The notes: a model not told the origin generated them from the letters alone. Positions 1 through 6,065 are shown, counted from the stretch's first letter. The stretch: DNA of 8,237 bases from Bryobacterales bacterium (GCA_016880505.1 JAEHDI010000102.1:1-8237); one strand, 5' to 3'. Numbers and translations: made by a program.

Positions 1-297
1 AAAGAACTCCGCGTGGACGAGGTTGTTCTCCGGGTGGGGCGAACGGAGCGGGCTGGTGAACCTCAGGAGCCTTCCGTCAACCACGAAGTCGGTCGGGACC
101 GCGCCCGCGAAGAACTCGGTGGAATCCGCGACGGCACTTGAGGTATAGCAACTAAGGCTGGACCGGGCATCCCCATTTTTTTCAGATAGATCAAGCCAAT
201 CGAGACCCCAGTCGAATGGCCGCACAACACGGTTTGTATCCCGGGTCGCGAGCCGGGTCTCCCAAGAATCGATCCAGTGCGAGTACCATCCGAACAT
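1..297 (-). CDS. Probable alpha/beta-hydrolase-like protein, N-terminus only (runs off left edge)
   Basis: An open minus-strand frame begins at an ATG (295-297) and stays open to base 1, giving 99 residues with no stop. The translation reads like a real protein: an aromatic N-terminus (MFGWYSHWIDSWETRL), then RDTNRVVRPFDWGLDWL at about residues 19-35, then VPTDFVVDGRLLRFTSPL at 67-84 and PHPENNLVHAEFF at 87-99. From memory, this order (RDTNRVVRPF-WGL-W, then a 'FTSP...PENN.VHA' strand) resembles the start of acidobacterial alpha/beta hydrolases related to the ABHD18/DUF2048 group. The catalytic Ser-Asp-His would lie beyond the window, so the family call is tentative while the reading frame is well supported. 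No clear Shine-Dalgarno precedes the ATG. The frame stays open upstream to about 441, where a GTG at 414 is possible, but a terminator hairpin (372-388) lies between, which favours the ATG. A TAAACT hexamer (322-317, minus) could be its -10. Confidence 0.72.
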   Translation of the reverse strand, partial: MFGWYSHWIDSWETRLATRDTNRVVRPFDWGLDWLDLSEKNGDARSSLSCYTSSAVADSTEFFAGAVPTDFVVDGRLLRFTSPLRSPHPENNLVHAEFF

Positions 298-659
298 TCT
301 AGCGGCAGGAACGTACAGTTTAGCAGAATCACGAAGGCTTGCGAGGAATACCCGCCCAAGAAAAAAGGAAACCCCGCGAAATGCGGGGCTACTAAGTTTG
401 CTCTGGGAAGGCACACCCCCCCAAAACGTCCAACCTCTCTAGGCCCAACCCCTTTAGAGCAATTCTTATTCCAGAGGCTAATGTGTTGACATTACAGAAC
501 CGGTCTGGCACAAGTTCCGATTTTTCATAGCAACGGCGCTGGAAGCCCTTCCGTTAATTGAATTGAGCCGTCCAATGCTCGAACGGCAAACGAGATACAA
601 TACCCCTGATCGGCCGCGGACCATGCTTCATTAAGCGTCCGGAGGCGAACCGGCGAAAC
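298..659. other. 362-base intergenic region between divergent genes; no gene seen
   Basis: I find no coding frame with family-like sequence here. It holds the leftward terminator at 358-389. To its right are short complementary segments: TTGCTCT (398-404) with AGAGCAA (456-462), CTCTGG (401-406) with CCAGAG (471-476), and CTCTA (437-441) with TAGAG (455-459). These cannot all pair at once. A perfect TTGACA (486-491) on the plus strand has only a poor -10 at 17 bases (CACAAG), and TACAAT (596-601) has no good -35, so the permease promoter is unresolved. No tRNA-like arms (TTCGAAT or similar) are present. Confidence 0.6.
358..389 (-). terminator. Intrinsic terminator on minus strand, upstream of left-edge hydrolase gene
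   Basis: Read on the minus strand, CCCCGC and GCGGGG form a 6-bp all-GC stem (plus positions 372-377 and 383-388) around a 5-base loop. It is followed at once by TTTCC and a run of six T (366-361). This is the classic Rho-independent layout in the leftward direction only; the plus strand has no T run after the stem. No gene on the minus strand obviously ends just to its right. It therefore either ends an unseen short transcript from the 400-650 region, or acts as an attenuator in the leader of the hydrolase gene, whose ATG is about 75 bases downstream. Confidence 0.75.
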
Positions 660-1847
660 ATGCTAGATGTCTCCTCCACCCGGAAGGCTTTTTCAGGGTG
701 CTTCCTCTCGGGTCTCTTGACGTCCTTCTTGGGCGCCATTCTCCCGGCATGGGGGTACCACCTTGGTGCGGAGTACCTCACGGTAGGAAGCTACTTTCTC
801 AGTATGCATGCCGGCATCCTTGTGTCGGCGATTCTGGCGAATTGGCTGCTGCCGAAAAAGGGGGTCCGTGCCCTGCTTGTGGTAGCCTCGGCGCTGGCAT
901 GCCTTGCGTTTCTCGGATTAGCCCTCGTCCCCGCTGCGGCGGCGTCCCTCTGGCGGACGGCCGGCATATTCCTGCTTGGGATCAGCTCCGGCGTCCTGAC
1001 CACGACCGTCCTTCAGGCTCTGACGGCCGCCTATCGGCATAACCCGGCTTCGACCGTCAACCTTACCGCCATCTTTTTTGGCCTTGGTTGTCTGGCGACC
1101 GCCCTTTTGGTGGGAGGCGCCTTCTATGTGTACACCGTACCTAGCATCCTGGTGTTCCTGGCCTTGATCCCCGGCTTCTTTTCCGTGTACTATGCACGGT
1201 TTCCGTTCCAGACGAGCTCGGTCCCCGAGCTTCCCTCGCTACGGCAGGCCCTCGAGGATTTCAAGAGTCCGGGGGCTGTTCTCTTCAGCCTTCTGCTTTT
1301 CTTCCAGTTCGGCAACGAGTGGGCGGTCGCCGGATGGCTGACGCTGTTCCTGACGCAGCGCCTGGGCGTAAGCCCCGAATCGTCGCTCGGCTTGCTGGCG
1401 CTTTACTGGTTCGCGCTGCTCGTCGGACGGGTGTTGGTACAGGGGGTGCTGCCGCGTGTGCGCCACGGCAGGTTTCTGCTGGCCAGCGGACTCCTGGCTC
1501 TGCTCGGCTGCAGCATACTTCTGTCGACGAATAACCTCTTCGGCGCTACGGCGGGAATCCTGATGATCGGCGGAGGCTTCGCGGCGATCTACCCGCTGGT
1601 GGTGGAGAAGATCGGCGACCGCTTTCCGCACTATCACCCCGGATTCTTCAACGGAATCTTTGGGTTCGCCATTACCGGCGGTCTGCTGGCGCCATGGACC
1701 ATCGGAATCTACGCCCACTTCTGGGGCATCCGCACGGTGATGGTTGTGCCGATGCTGGGTTCCTGCGCGGTCATGCTGCTGCTCGTGTTGATCTGGCTCT
1801 ATGCGAAGCTCACCGGCGTGCCCGAGGTCAGTACAAATTCAAGGTAG
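660..1847 (+). CDS. Major facilitator superfamily permease (sugar-type, FucP-like features)
   Basis: A 395-residue integral membrane protein with about 12 hydrophobic segments. It is a typical MFS length, with a soluble central loop near residues 180-202 (YARFPFQTSSVPELPSLRQA) separating two six-helix halves. The first loop carries LLPKKGVRALL (about 63-73), a position where MFS proteins have their conserved basic signature. The second half has FGNEWAVAGWLTLFLTQRLG (about 217-236), which resembles the acidic-aromatic helix of FucP/GlcP-type sugar permeases, followed by YWFALLVGRVL. It probably moves a sugar or small organic solute by proton symport; the substrate cannot be read from sequence. 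The ATG at 660 is preceded by GGAGG (641-645) at a rather long spacing of 14 bases. The last 20 bases overlap the 3' end of the convergent gene at 1828-2505. Confidence 0.88.
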   Translation: MLDVSSTRKAFSGCFLSGLLTSFLGAILPAWGYHLGAEYLTVGSYFLSMHAGILVSAILANWLLPKKGVRALLVVASALACLAFLGLALVPAAAASLWRTAGIFLLGISSGVLTTTVLQALTAAYRHNPASTVNLTAIFFGLGCLATALLVGGAFYVYTVPSILVFLALIPGFFSVYYARFPFQTSSVPELPSLRQALEDFKSPGAVLFSLLLFFQFGNEWAVAGWLTLFLTQRLGVSPESSLGLLALYWFALLVGRVLVQGVLPRVRHGRFLLASGLLALLGCSILLSTNNLFGATAGILMIGGGFAAIYPLVVEKIGDRFPHYHPGFFNGIFGFAITGGLLAPWTIGIYAHFWGIRTVMVVPMLGSCAVMLLLVLIWLYAKLTGVPEVSTNSR

Positions 1848-2505
1848 CGTCTCCGGCGGGCCCCTTGTAAAGCAACTCGAGAGACTTGATCTTCTTTGTC
1901 TTGCCCTTGTACGCGAAAAAGACGTATCCGCTGACAGGCCCCGTGGCCTCTCCTTCCGGCAGCGCAGTGGACGCCAGCAACTCCGCCGGGTCGACGGGGT
2001 CCTTCGGTTCCACTCCGCCAGGATTTTCCGCCGGAGCTTTTGGCGGGCGCGGAAGCCGTGTTTGGTCGGGTCGCGGATCCCCGGGAAACCTTCCAGTGAC
2101 CGGCGGCTGCCCGATAATAATCCCCCCGTCGCGGCCGCCGACGCCGCCGACGAGAGTCGGCCGGCGCTCCCAATCGGCGTACTTGATCGAAGCGGACACC
2201 ATGCCGGGAGATTGGCTGAACAGCACCTGCTTCCTGCTGTTCATTCGAAGCGTGAATTGGCCGCTGGATACCGCGAGCCGTTCGAATTGCGGTGGGTACA
2301 CGGCGACCTCGACGACGAGGTAGTCGTGGGCGATCAACGTCGTGCCGCCTCCTTGGATGCTGTGGACCATATACTCCGCCCCGAAAGCGACCTTCCCGGC
2401 CGCGCCGCGGACCGGATAATCTTCGACTTTGGCCTTCGGAGCGGTACCCTGCGCGATCAGGCCCGCCGAGGCCAGCAGAAGGGCTGAAGCGATCCGGCCT
2501 CCCAT
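1828..2505 (-). CDS. Secreted protein of unknown function with Gly/Pro-rich central linker
   Basis: A 225-residue protein I cannot assign to a named family. Residues 1-20 (MGGRIASALLLASAGLIAQG) form a signal peptide. Residues about 28-115 look like a beta-rich domain (DYLVVEVAVYPP at 61-72, FTLRMNSRK at 84-92). Residues about 119-170 are a Gly-then-Pro-rich, low-complexity linker. The C-terminus (190-225) is a second short beta segment, with GYVFFAYKGKTKKIKSLELLY and then ATLNLY. The frame stays open upstream to an ATG at 2613, but that extension would cross the dyad cluster and lacks protein-like sequence, whereas the ATG at 2505 starts exactly at the signal peptide. There is no Shine-Dalgarno. 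TATACT ends six bases before the ATG, consistent with a leaderless message. It overlaps the permease 3' end by 20 bases and is divergent from the PBP4 gene. A periplasmic or cell-surface location is inferred. Confidence 0.8.
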   Translation of the reverse strand: MGGRIASALLLASAGLIAQGTAPKAKVEDYPVRGAAGKVAFGAEYMVHSIQGGGTTLIAHDYLVVEVAVYPPQFERLAVSSGQFTLRMNSRKQVLFSQSPGMVSASIKYADWERRPTLVGGVGGRDGGIIIGQPPVTGRFPGDPRPDQTRLPRPPKAPAENPGGVEPKDPVDPAELLASTALPEGEATGPVSGYVFFAYKGKTKKIKSLELLYKGPAGDATLNLY

Positions 2506-2511
2506 GCTCGC

Positions 2512-2517
2512 AGTATA
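2512..2517 (-). promoter_or_regulatory. Candidate -10 element (TATACT) for the secreted-protein gene
   Basis: On the minus strand, TATACT (5 of 6 to TATAAT) is followed by GCGAGC and then the ATG at 2505. A transcript starting 6-7 bases after the -10 would begin at or next to the A of the start codon. No good -35 match is seen at 16-19 bases upstream. Confidence 0.45.
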
Positions 2518-2540
2518 GAACGGGCCAGCCGCGGAGTGTT

Positions 2541-2609
2541 CCACGTGGGGCAGACGATCGGCTTTTGTCGTCTGCCGCCCTCGCAGGCCACGCAAAACGA
2601 TGGCCTGCG
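2541..2609. repeat. Cluster of three abutting dyads in the divergent control region
   Basis: Three perfect inverted repeats lie side by side: the 8-bp palindrome CCACGTGG (2541-2548); GGCAGACGA (2549-2557) with TCGTCTGCC (2568-2576); and CGCAGGCCA (2582-2590) with TGGCCTGCG (2601-2609). The last two share the same geometry of 9-bp arms around a 10-base loop, but have different arm sequences. They sit between the two start codons (2505 and 2667). If both genes are leaderless the dyads are not transcribed in either message, so protein-binding DNA sites are likelier than RNA hairpins. No regulator is identifiable. Confidence 0.7.
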
Positions 2610-2653
2610 GCACAAAACAACCTGGCAGATAAGGTGCATTTCTCGCGACGCAC

Positions 2654-2659
2654 TACACT
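2654..2659 (+). promoter_or_regulatory. Candidate -10 element (TACACT) for the PBP4 gene
   Basis: TACACT (4 of 6 to TATAAT) is followed by seven bases (AGCTTTC) and the ATG at 2667, with no Shine-Dalgarno between. This mirrors the arrangement on the opposite strand and suggests a leaderless message. A convincing -35 is not seen. Confidence 0.4.
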
Positions 2660-2666
2660 AGCTTTC

Positions 2667-4148
2667 ATGCGATGCTTCGCGATATTGCTGCTGGCTCAGG
2701 CGCTGGCCGGCGCGCCGTCACTCGAGGAGCGGATCAACGCGCTGATCGATTCTTCTCCGGGAGCGCGCGGTGCGTTCTGGGGAATCCGGGTTGTGAGGGT
2801 TGACAGCCGGGAGGTTCTGTACGGGAAAAATCCGGACCGGTTCTTCATCCCCGCGTCAAACACGAAACTGTTCACCACCGCGCTGGCACTGGAACGGCTC
2901 GGCCCGGAGTACCGTTTTCGCACCGTGGTCGTGGGACCGCCGCCCGGCTCGGACGGCATCGTCCACGGGGACCTGACCCTGGTGGGCGGCGGCGATCCGA
3001 CCATGTCGGGCCGCGAGTACCCATACCGTACGGACGCTCGGGCCGGCGATCCGATGAGAGCGATCGAGGAACTGGCGGAGCAGGTAGCAGCGAGAGGAGT
3101 CAAACTCATTGCGGGTGACATCGCCGGAGACGACACTGCTTACGTCTGGGAGCCGTATCCGGAGGGCTGGGCCCAGGACGACGGCCTGTGGGAGTACGGC
3201 GCGCCGGTCAGCGCGCTGACGTTCAACGACAATGCGATGACGTTGCGCGTCAGACCAGGCCCGGAAGTGGGCGATCCCGCGCAACTCCGGTTGACGCCGG
3301 ATACCGGGTACTTCGCGATCGACAACCGCGTTGCGACGGCCGCCGCCGGCGAGCGGAACGTCCGGATCGACCGGACGCCCGGGTCCCGGCAATTACGTGT
3401 GTGGGGCGCCATGCCTGCCAAAGACCGCGGAGTCAGCGTTCTGGTCGCCGCGGACGACCCGGCGCTGTACGCGGCTACCGCTCTGCGCGAAGCACTGATC
3501 CACCGCGGGGTGGCGGTCTTGGGAAAAGCGGTCGCCCGCCACCGTTCGGCCAGCGATGTTCTCAACATGAAGGGCGGTGGTGAGGCGCGGGCGCCGGCTC
3601 CCGGTGTCGAACTGGCGCGGCGCGAATCGCTCCCTTTGGCTGAGATTCTGCGGGTGATCGACAAGGTCAGCCAGAACCTGCATGCGGAGATTGCGCTTCG
3701 TGAGGTGGGGCGGGCACGAAGAAATCTGGGCAGCCGGCAGGCGGGCCTCGAAGAAATGCGGGGGTTCCTTCAAGACGCCGATATTGCTGGCTCTGAATAC
3801 ACCCTGGAGGATGGTTCGGGGCTGTCACGGCTCAATCTGGTGACACCCGAAGCGGTGACAAAGCTGCTGCTCGCGATGAGCCGGTCGGCTCGCGCGGAGG
3901 TCTGGAAGAGCCTGTTGCCTGTGGGAGGGGAAGATGGAACGCTCAGCGACCGGTTCAAAGGAATGCGGGACGGCAGCCGCGTCCGAGCCAAAACAGGCAC
4001 GCTCAGTCACGTGAGTGCACTGTCAGGCTATGTGGACAGCCAGTCGAACGGGATGCTCGCGTTTTCGATTCTCGTCAACAACTACAACGCTCCGTCGGGA
4101 GAAATCCGCGCCATCATTGATAAAATCTGTAGTGTGATCGCCCAGTAA
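2667..4148 (+). CDS. dacB: D-alanyl-D-alanine carboxypeptidase/endopeptidase, PBP4 type (peptidase S13)
   Basis: A 493-residue low-molecular-mass class C penicillin-binding protein. It trims or cleaves D-Ala-containing peptide cross-links of peptidoglycan in the periplasm. The three penicillin-binding motifs are all present: SxxK as S64-N-T-K67 in FIPASNTKLFTTALALE; SxN as S335-Q-N337 in DKVSQNLHAE; and K442-T-G444 in RAKTGTLSHVS. The family signature EDGSGLSRLN is at 381-390. The large insert between SxxK and SxN (about 85-325, with GDLTLVGGGDPT near 101-112) is typical of S13 enzymes. Residues 1-16 (MRCFAILLLAQALAGA) are the signal peptide, which fixes the ATG at 2667; the same frame is open from 2292, but that part is the complement of the secreted-protein gene and its control region. 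Length fits the family. The FmdB-type gene follows after 13 bases. Confidence 0.95.
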   Translation: MRCFAILLLAQALAGAPSLEERINALIDSSPGARGAFWGIRVVRVDSREVLYGKNPDRFFIPASNTKLFTTALALERLGPEYRFRTVVVGPPPGSDGIVHGDLTLVGGGDPTMSGREYPYRTDARAGDPMRAIEELAEQVAARGVKLIAGDIAGDDTAYVWEPYPEGWAQDDGLWEYGAPVSALTFNDNAMTLRVRPGPEVGDPAQLRLTPDTGYFAIDNRVATAAAGERNVRIDRTPGSRQLRVWGAMPAKDRGVSVLVAADDPALYAATALREALIHRGVAVLGKAVARHRSASDVLNMKGGGEARAPAPGVELARRESLPLAEILRVIDKVSQNLHAEIALREVGRARRNLGSRQAGLEEMRGFLQDADIAGSEYTLEDGSGLSRLNLVTPEAVTKLLLAMSRSARAEVWKSLLPVGGEDGTLSDRFKGMRDGSRVRAKTGTLSHVSALSGYVDSQSNGMLAFSILVNNYNAPSGEIRAIIDKICSVIAQ

Positions 4149-4161
4149 GGGGAATACGTGA

Positions 4162-4386
4162 ATGCCGATCTATGAATACCGTTGCGACGATTGCGGAACC
4201 GAATTCGAGAAACGCGTGAATCGCGTCGCCGACTCCGCCAGCGTGGCTTGCCCCTCGTGCGGTGAGATGCACCTCACGCAGAAGCTATCCACATTTGCCC
4301 CGCGCGTCGGGGGAACCCGTTCCGATGTGCCGATGTGCCCTTCCGGCGGCGCGTGCCCCACGCCAGGGATGTGCGGGCGAAATTAA
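4162..4386 (+). CDS. FmdB/CxxC-type zinc-ribbon protein
   Basis: A 74-residue protein starting MPIYEYRCDDCGTEFE, the hallmark of the FmdB-type putative regulatory zinc ribbon. The Zn ligands are C8-x-x-C11 and C30-x-x-C33 (ACPSCG). The tail has further cysteines (C59, C65, C71) in a Gly/Pro-rich stretch, common in this family and probably disordered. The molecular role is not established; some relatives are annotated as regulators on the basis of the amidase/formamidase operon gene fmdB, but this one may simply be a small metal-binding protein. AAGGGGA (4147-4153) gives a good ribosome site nine bases before the ATG. The gene starts 13 bases after the PBP4 stop, so it is probably co-transcribed with it. 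A strong hairpin contains its stop codon. Confidence 0.88.
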   Translation: MPIYEYRCDDCGTEFEKRVNRVADSASVACPSCGEMHLTQKLSTFAPRVGGTRSDVPMCPSGGACPTPGMCGRN

Positions 4387-4397
4387 GCTTCGCCCGC
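4373..4397. terminator. Hairpin at convergent gene ends, no T tract
   Basis: GCGGGCGAA (4373-4381) pairs perfectly with TTCGCCCGC (4389-4397) around a 7-base loop that contains the TAA stop of the FmdB-type gene. It fills the 20-base gap before the stop of the convergent enolase-superfamily gene. Neither strand has a T run after it, so it may serve as a bidirectional 3'-end stabiliser or a terminator needing Rho. Confidence 0.6.
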
Positions 4398-4406
4398 GGC
4401 GGAACG

Positions 4407-5798
4407 TTATTGGCTCACCACCGGGTTGCCGTTTTCGTCGATGTGTGGGTACGGTCCCCCGCGCCGAAAGTGATCGAGGATATAGTCGTCGTACTGCGGC
4501 GTCGGAGCGAAATACCCACCCTTCCGGATGTGCTCCTTCACCACGTCTTCGTTCAACTCGATGCCAAGTCCAGGCGTATCGGGTACCGTAATGAAGCCGC
4601 GGTCGACGATCGGTTTCGAGGGTCCGGTCACTAGGTCTCCCCACCAGGGAATATCGACGGCGTGGTTCTCCATGGCGAGCATGTCTTTCAGGGTCGCGGC
4701 CATGTGTACACTCGCCAGGCAGCCGACCGGTGAACCCGCGAAGTGGATGGCTGTCTCGATGCCGTGCATCGACGCATAATCGGCGATTCGTTTCGTCTCG
4801 CGAATGGCGCCTGATGTCAGCGGATCGGGATGGATGATGTCGATGGCCCGATTGTCGATCAGATCCTTGAAGCCTTCTTCCAGGCCGAACAGGCTCTCAC
4901 CGGTCGCAATCGGGGTGGTCGTGGCCTCCTTGAGTTCCTTGTAGCCGCGCCAGTCTTTCGGAGCGTCGCCTCCGGGCCCAAGGTGGCCGATCTGGATCAT
5001 GTCCTCCGCCCAGGCCAGGTTGAATCTCTCGAACGCCCGGGCGTAACGGATGCTATCGTTCACTGTCAGCGCACCGAAGTGGTCGGTGGCGAGAGGCGCT
5101 TCCCACCCGATCTGGTCCCGTACCGCCTGGACGTATTCGCCCAGGAGTTGCAGACCCTTTTCGGTAGCCACACGGCGGCTGTCAACGGCGCCGGGCTTGT
5201 CCTCCACGAGGCTGGTTCCGAGATCCATCTTGAAAAACGTGAATCCCTGCTGTGCCCGCTTCCTCAAACGTTCCGCGAAGATCTTCGGGTCCTTGCTCTG
5301 ATCGGTGTCGCAGTAGATGCGAATCTTGTCACGGTACTTCGATCCGACCAACCGCCACGCAGGCACGCCGTACACCTTGCCCGCGATGTCGTGCAATGCC
5401 ATGTCCACGGCGCTGTAACCGCCGCCCATCCGCTGGTGATTGCAGAAAATTCGCAGCCTGTCCAGAATCGGCTCGATCGATAGTGGATTTCGCCCGATGA
5501 GATGCGGTTTCAACACCAGCGCGGTGCCTTCCCTACCGGCATCGCGTACTTCGCCAAGGCCATAGACGCCCTGATTGGTATCAATGCGGATGATCGGGTA
5601 GTCGTAGTTCGACGCCACCAGAACCGACCGCATATCGGTGATCTTGAGCTGGCTTGGCGCCGAGTTCCGGTTGAATCCCTGCCGCGCTCTCGCCTGCGCC
5701 CGCGCGTCGCTTTCGGTCATTTTGAAAAAACCGGCGAACGCCGCCGCACCGGCGATCAGATTCCTGCGACTCAGTCGAGATTGCTTTGAAAATCGCAT
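4407..5798 (-). CDS. Tat-exported enolase-superfamily protein (mandelate racemase/sugar-acid dehydratase-like)
   Basis: A 463-residue protein of the mandelate racemase/muconate-lactonizing enzyme family, which abstracts an alpha proton from carboxylate sugars using Mg2+. It begins with a Tat signal: LSRRNLIAGAAAFAGFF (R11-R12, then a hydrophobic run) and a likely cleavage near ARAQA (about 32-36). The N-terminal capping domain covers about 50-150. In the barrel I see K190-M-D192 (FFKMDLG), metal ligands D239 (ATDHFG), E265 (WAEDM) and E301 (TGES), and an Asp-His pair D325...H352 (HPDPLTSG; IHFAGSPVG). As I recall E. coli GalD (D183, E209, E235, D258, H285), the 26-residue D-to-E and 27-residue D-to-H gaps match. 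GalD's extra acid His at D+2 is Phe here, with His at D+1. Substrate unknown; a galactonate- or gluconate-type acid is plausible. AAGGAG (minus, 5814-5809) lies 10 bases before the ATG. Confidence 0.9.
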   Translation of the reverse strand: MRFSKQSRLSRRNLIAGAAAFAGFFKMTESDARAQARARQGFNRNSAPSQLKITDMRSVLVASNYDYPIIRIDTNQGVYGLGEVRDAGREGTALVLKPHLIGRNPLSIEPILDRLRIFCNHQRMGGGYSAVDMALHDIAGKVYGVPAWRLVGSKYRDKIRIYCDTDQSKDPKIFAERLRKRAQQGFTFFKMDLGTSLVEDKPGAVDSRRVATEKGLQLLGEYVQAVRDQIGWEAPLATDHFGALTVNDSIRYARAFERFNLAWAEDMIQIGHLGPGGDAPKDWRGYKELKEATTTPIATGESLFGLEEGFKDLIDNRAIDIIHPDPLTSGAIRETKRIADYASMHGIETAIHFAGSPVGCLASVHMAATLKDMLAMENHAVDIPWWGDLVTGPSKPIVDRGFITVPDTPGLGIELNEDVVKEHIRKGGYFAPTPQYDDYILDHFRRGGPYPHIDENGNPVVSQ

Positions 5799-5865
5799 CA
5801 GTCTCCACTCCTTACGTGCATAGAGCTTATCAGCACAGACGCAAGAATGGAAACGCCAACGGCAT

Positions 5866-5942
5866 CACCACAGAGAGCGCGGAGGCCGCAGAGAGCAATG
5901 TTGACACATCTTTCCGCTGTCTCCTTTGCGTTCTCTGTGGTG
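5866..5942. repeat. Long imperfect palindrome, copy 1
   Basis: CACCACAGAGA (5866-5876) is the exact reverse complement of TCTCTGTGGTG (5932-5942). Pairing continues inward for nine more positions (5877-5885 with 5923-5931) if three G-U pairs are allowed, giving a stem of about 20 bp around a loop of about 37 bases. The CACCACAGAG...CTCTGTGGTG theme is one I have seen as an interspersed, non-coding repeat in Acidobacteria and other environmental genomes; that link is from memory. Confidence 0.75.
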
Positions 5943-5963
5943 GAAAAAGGAAGCCATGCGAAT

Positions 5964-6027
5964 CACCACTGAGAGCGGAGAGTCATCGAAACATCTTCCC
6001 TCTGTGCCCTTTGTGTCCTCTGTGGTG
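5964..6027. repeat. Long imperfect palindrome, copy 2 (diverged)
   Basis: CACCACTGAG (5964-5973) faces CTCTGTGGTG (6018-6027) with one mismatch in ten, then weaker pairing inward. Its right arm matches that of copy 1 (both follow a CATCTT...CC...CTGTG/CTGTC...CCTTTG pattern before CTCTGTGGTG), so the two are tandem copies of one element separated by about 21 bases. It ends some 40 bases before the stop codon of the leftward small membrane-protein gene. Confidence 0.7.
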
Positions 6028-6065
6028 AAAAGAGGAGGTGAGAAAAGGAAACCTTCCGAGTTCCG

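Noticed and set aside
63..416. 117-codon minus-strand reading frame at the left end
   Set aside because: It is a shifted frame over the start of the hydrolase-like gene, and its translation passes through the terminator hairpin with no protein-like pattern. The neighbouring frame beginning at 297 reads much better.
505..521. Sigma-54-like CTGGCAC element
   Set aside because: The required GC at -13/-12 is missing (GA is present at that spacing), so this is only half a match.
1239..1718. 159-codon minus-strand frame inside the permease gene
   Set aside because: The plus-strand frame encodes a full MFS protein; the antisense translation is Gln/Arg/Glu-rich shadow sequence typical of complementing a membrane-protein gene.
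2506..2613. Upstream in-frame ATG (2613) for the secreted-protein gene
   Set aside because: It would put 36 non-signal-like residues before a complete signal peptide and run through the dyad cluster.
2292..2666. 125-codon upstream extension of the dacB frame
   Set aside because: It is Arg/Pro-rich complement of the secreted-protein gene and crosses the dyads. The signal peptide at 2667 marks the real start.
5866..6027. Two repeats as a CRISPR remnant
   Set aside because: The units are long internal palindromes only partly alike, with no short identical direct repeats or regular spacers, and no cas gene is present.
5786..6028. 80-codon plus-strand frame rich in Cys and Leu
   Set aside because: Its Cys/Leu-rich tail (CLLCVLCGGK, LCPLCPLW) is simply the translation of the two palindromic repeat copies, and it has no credible start or ribosome site.
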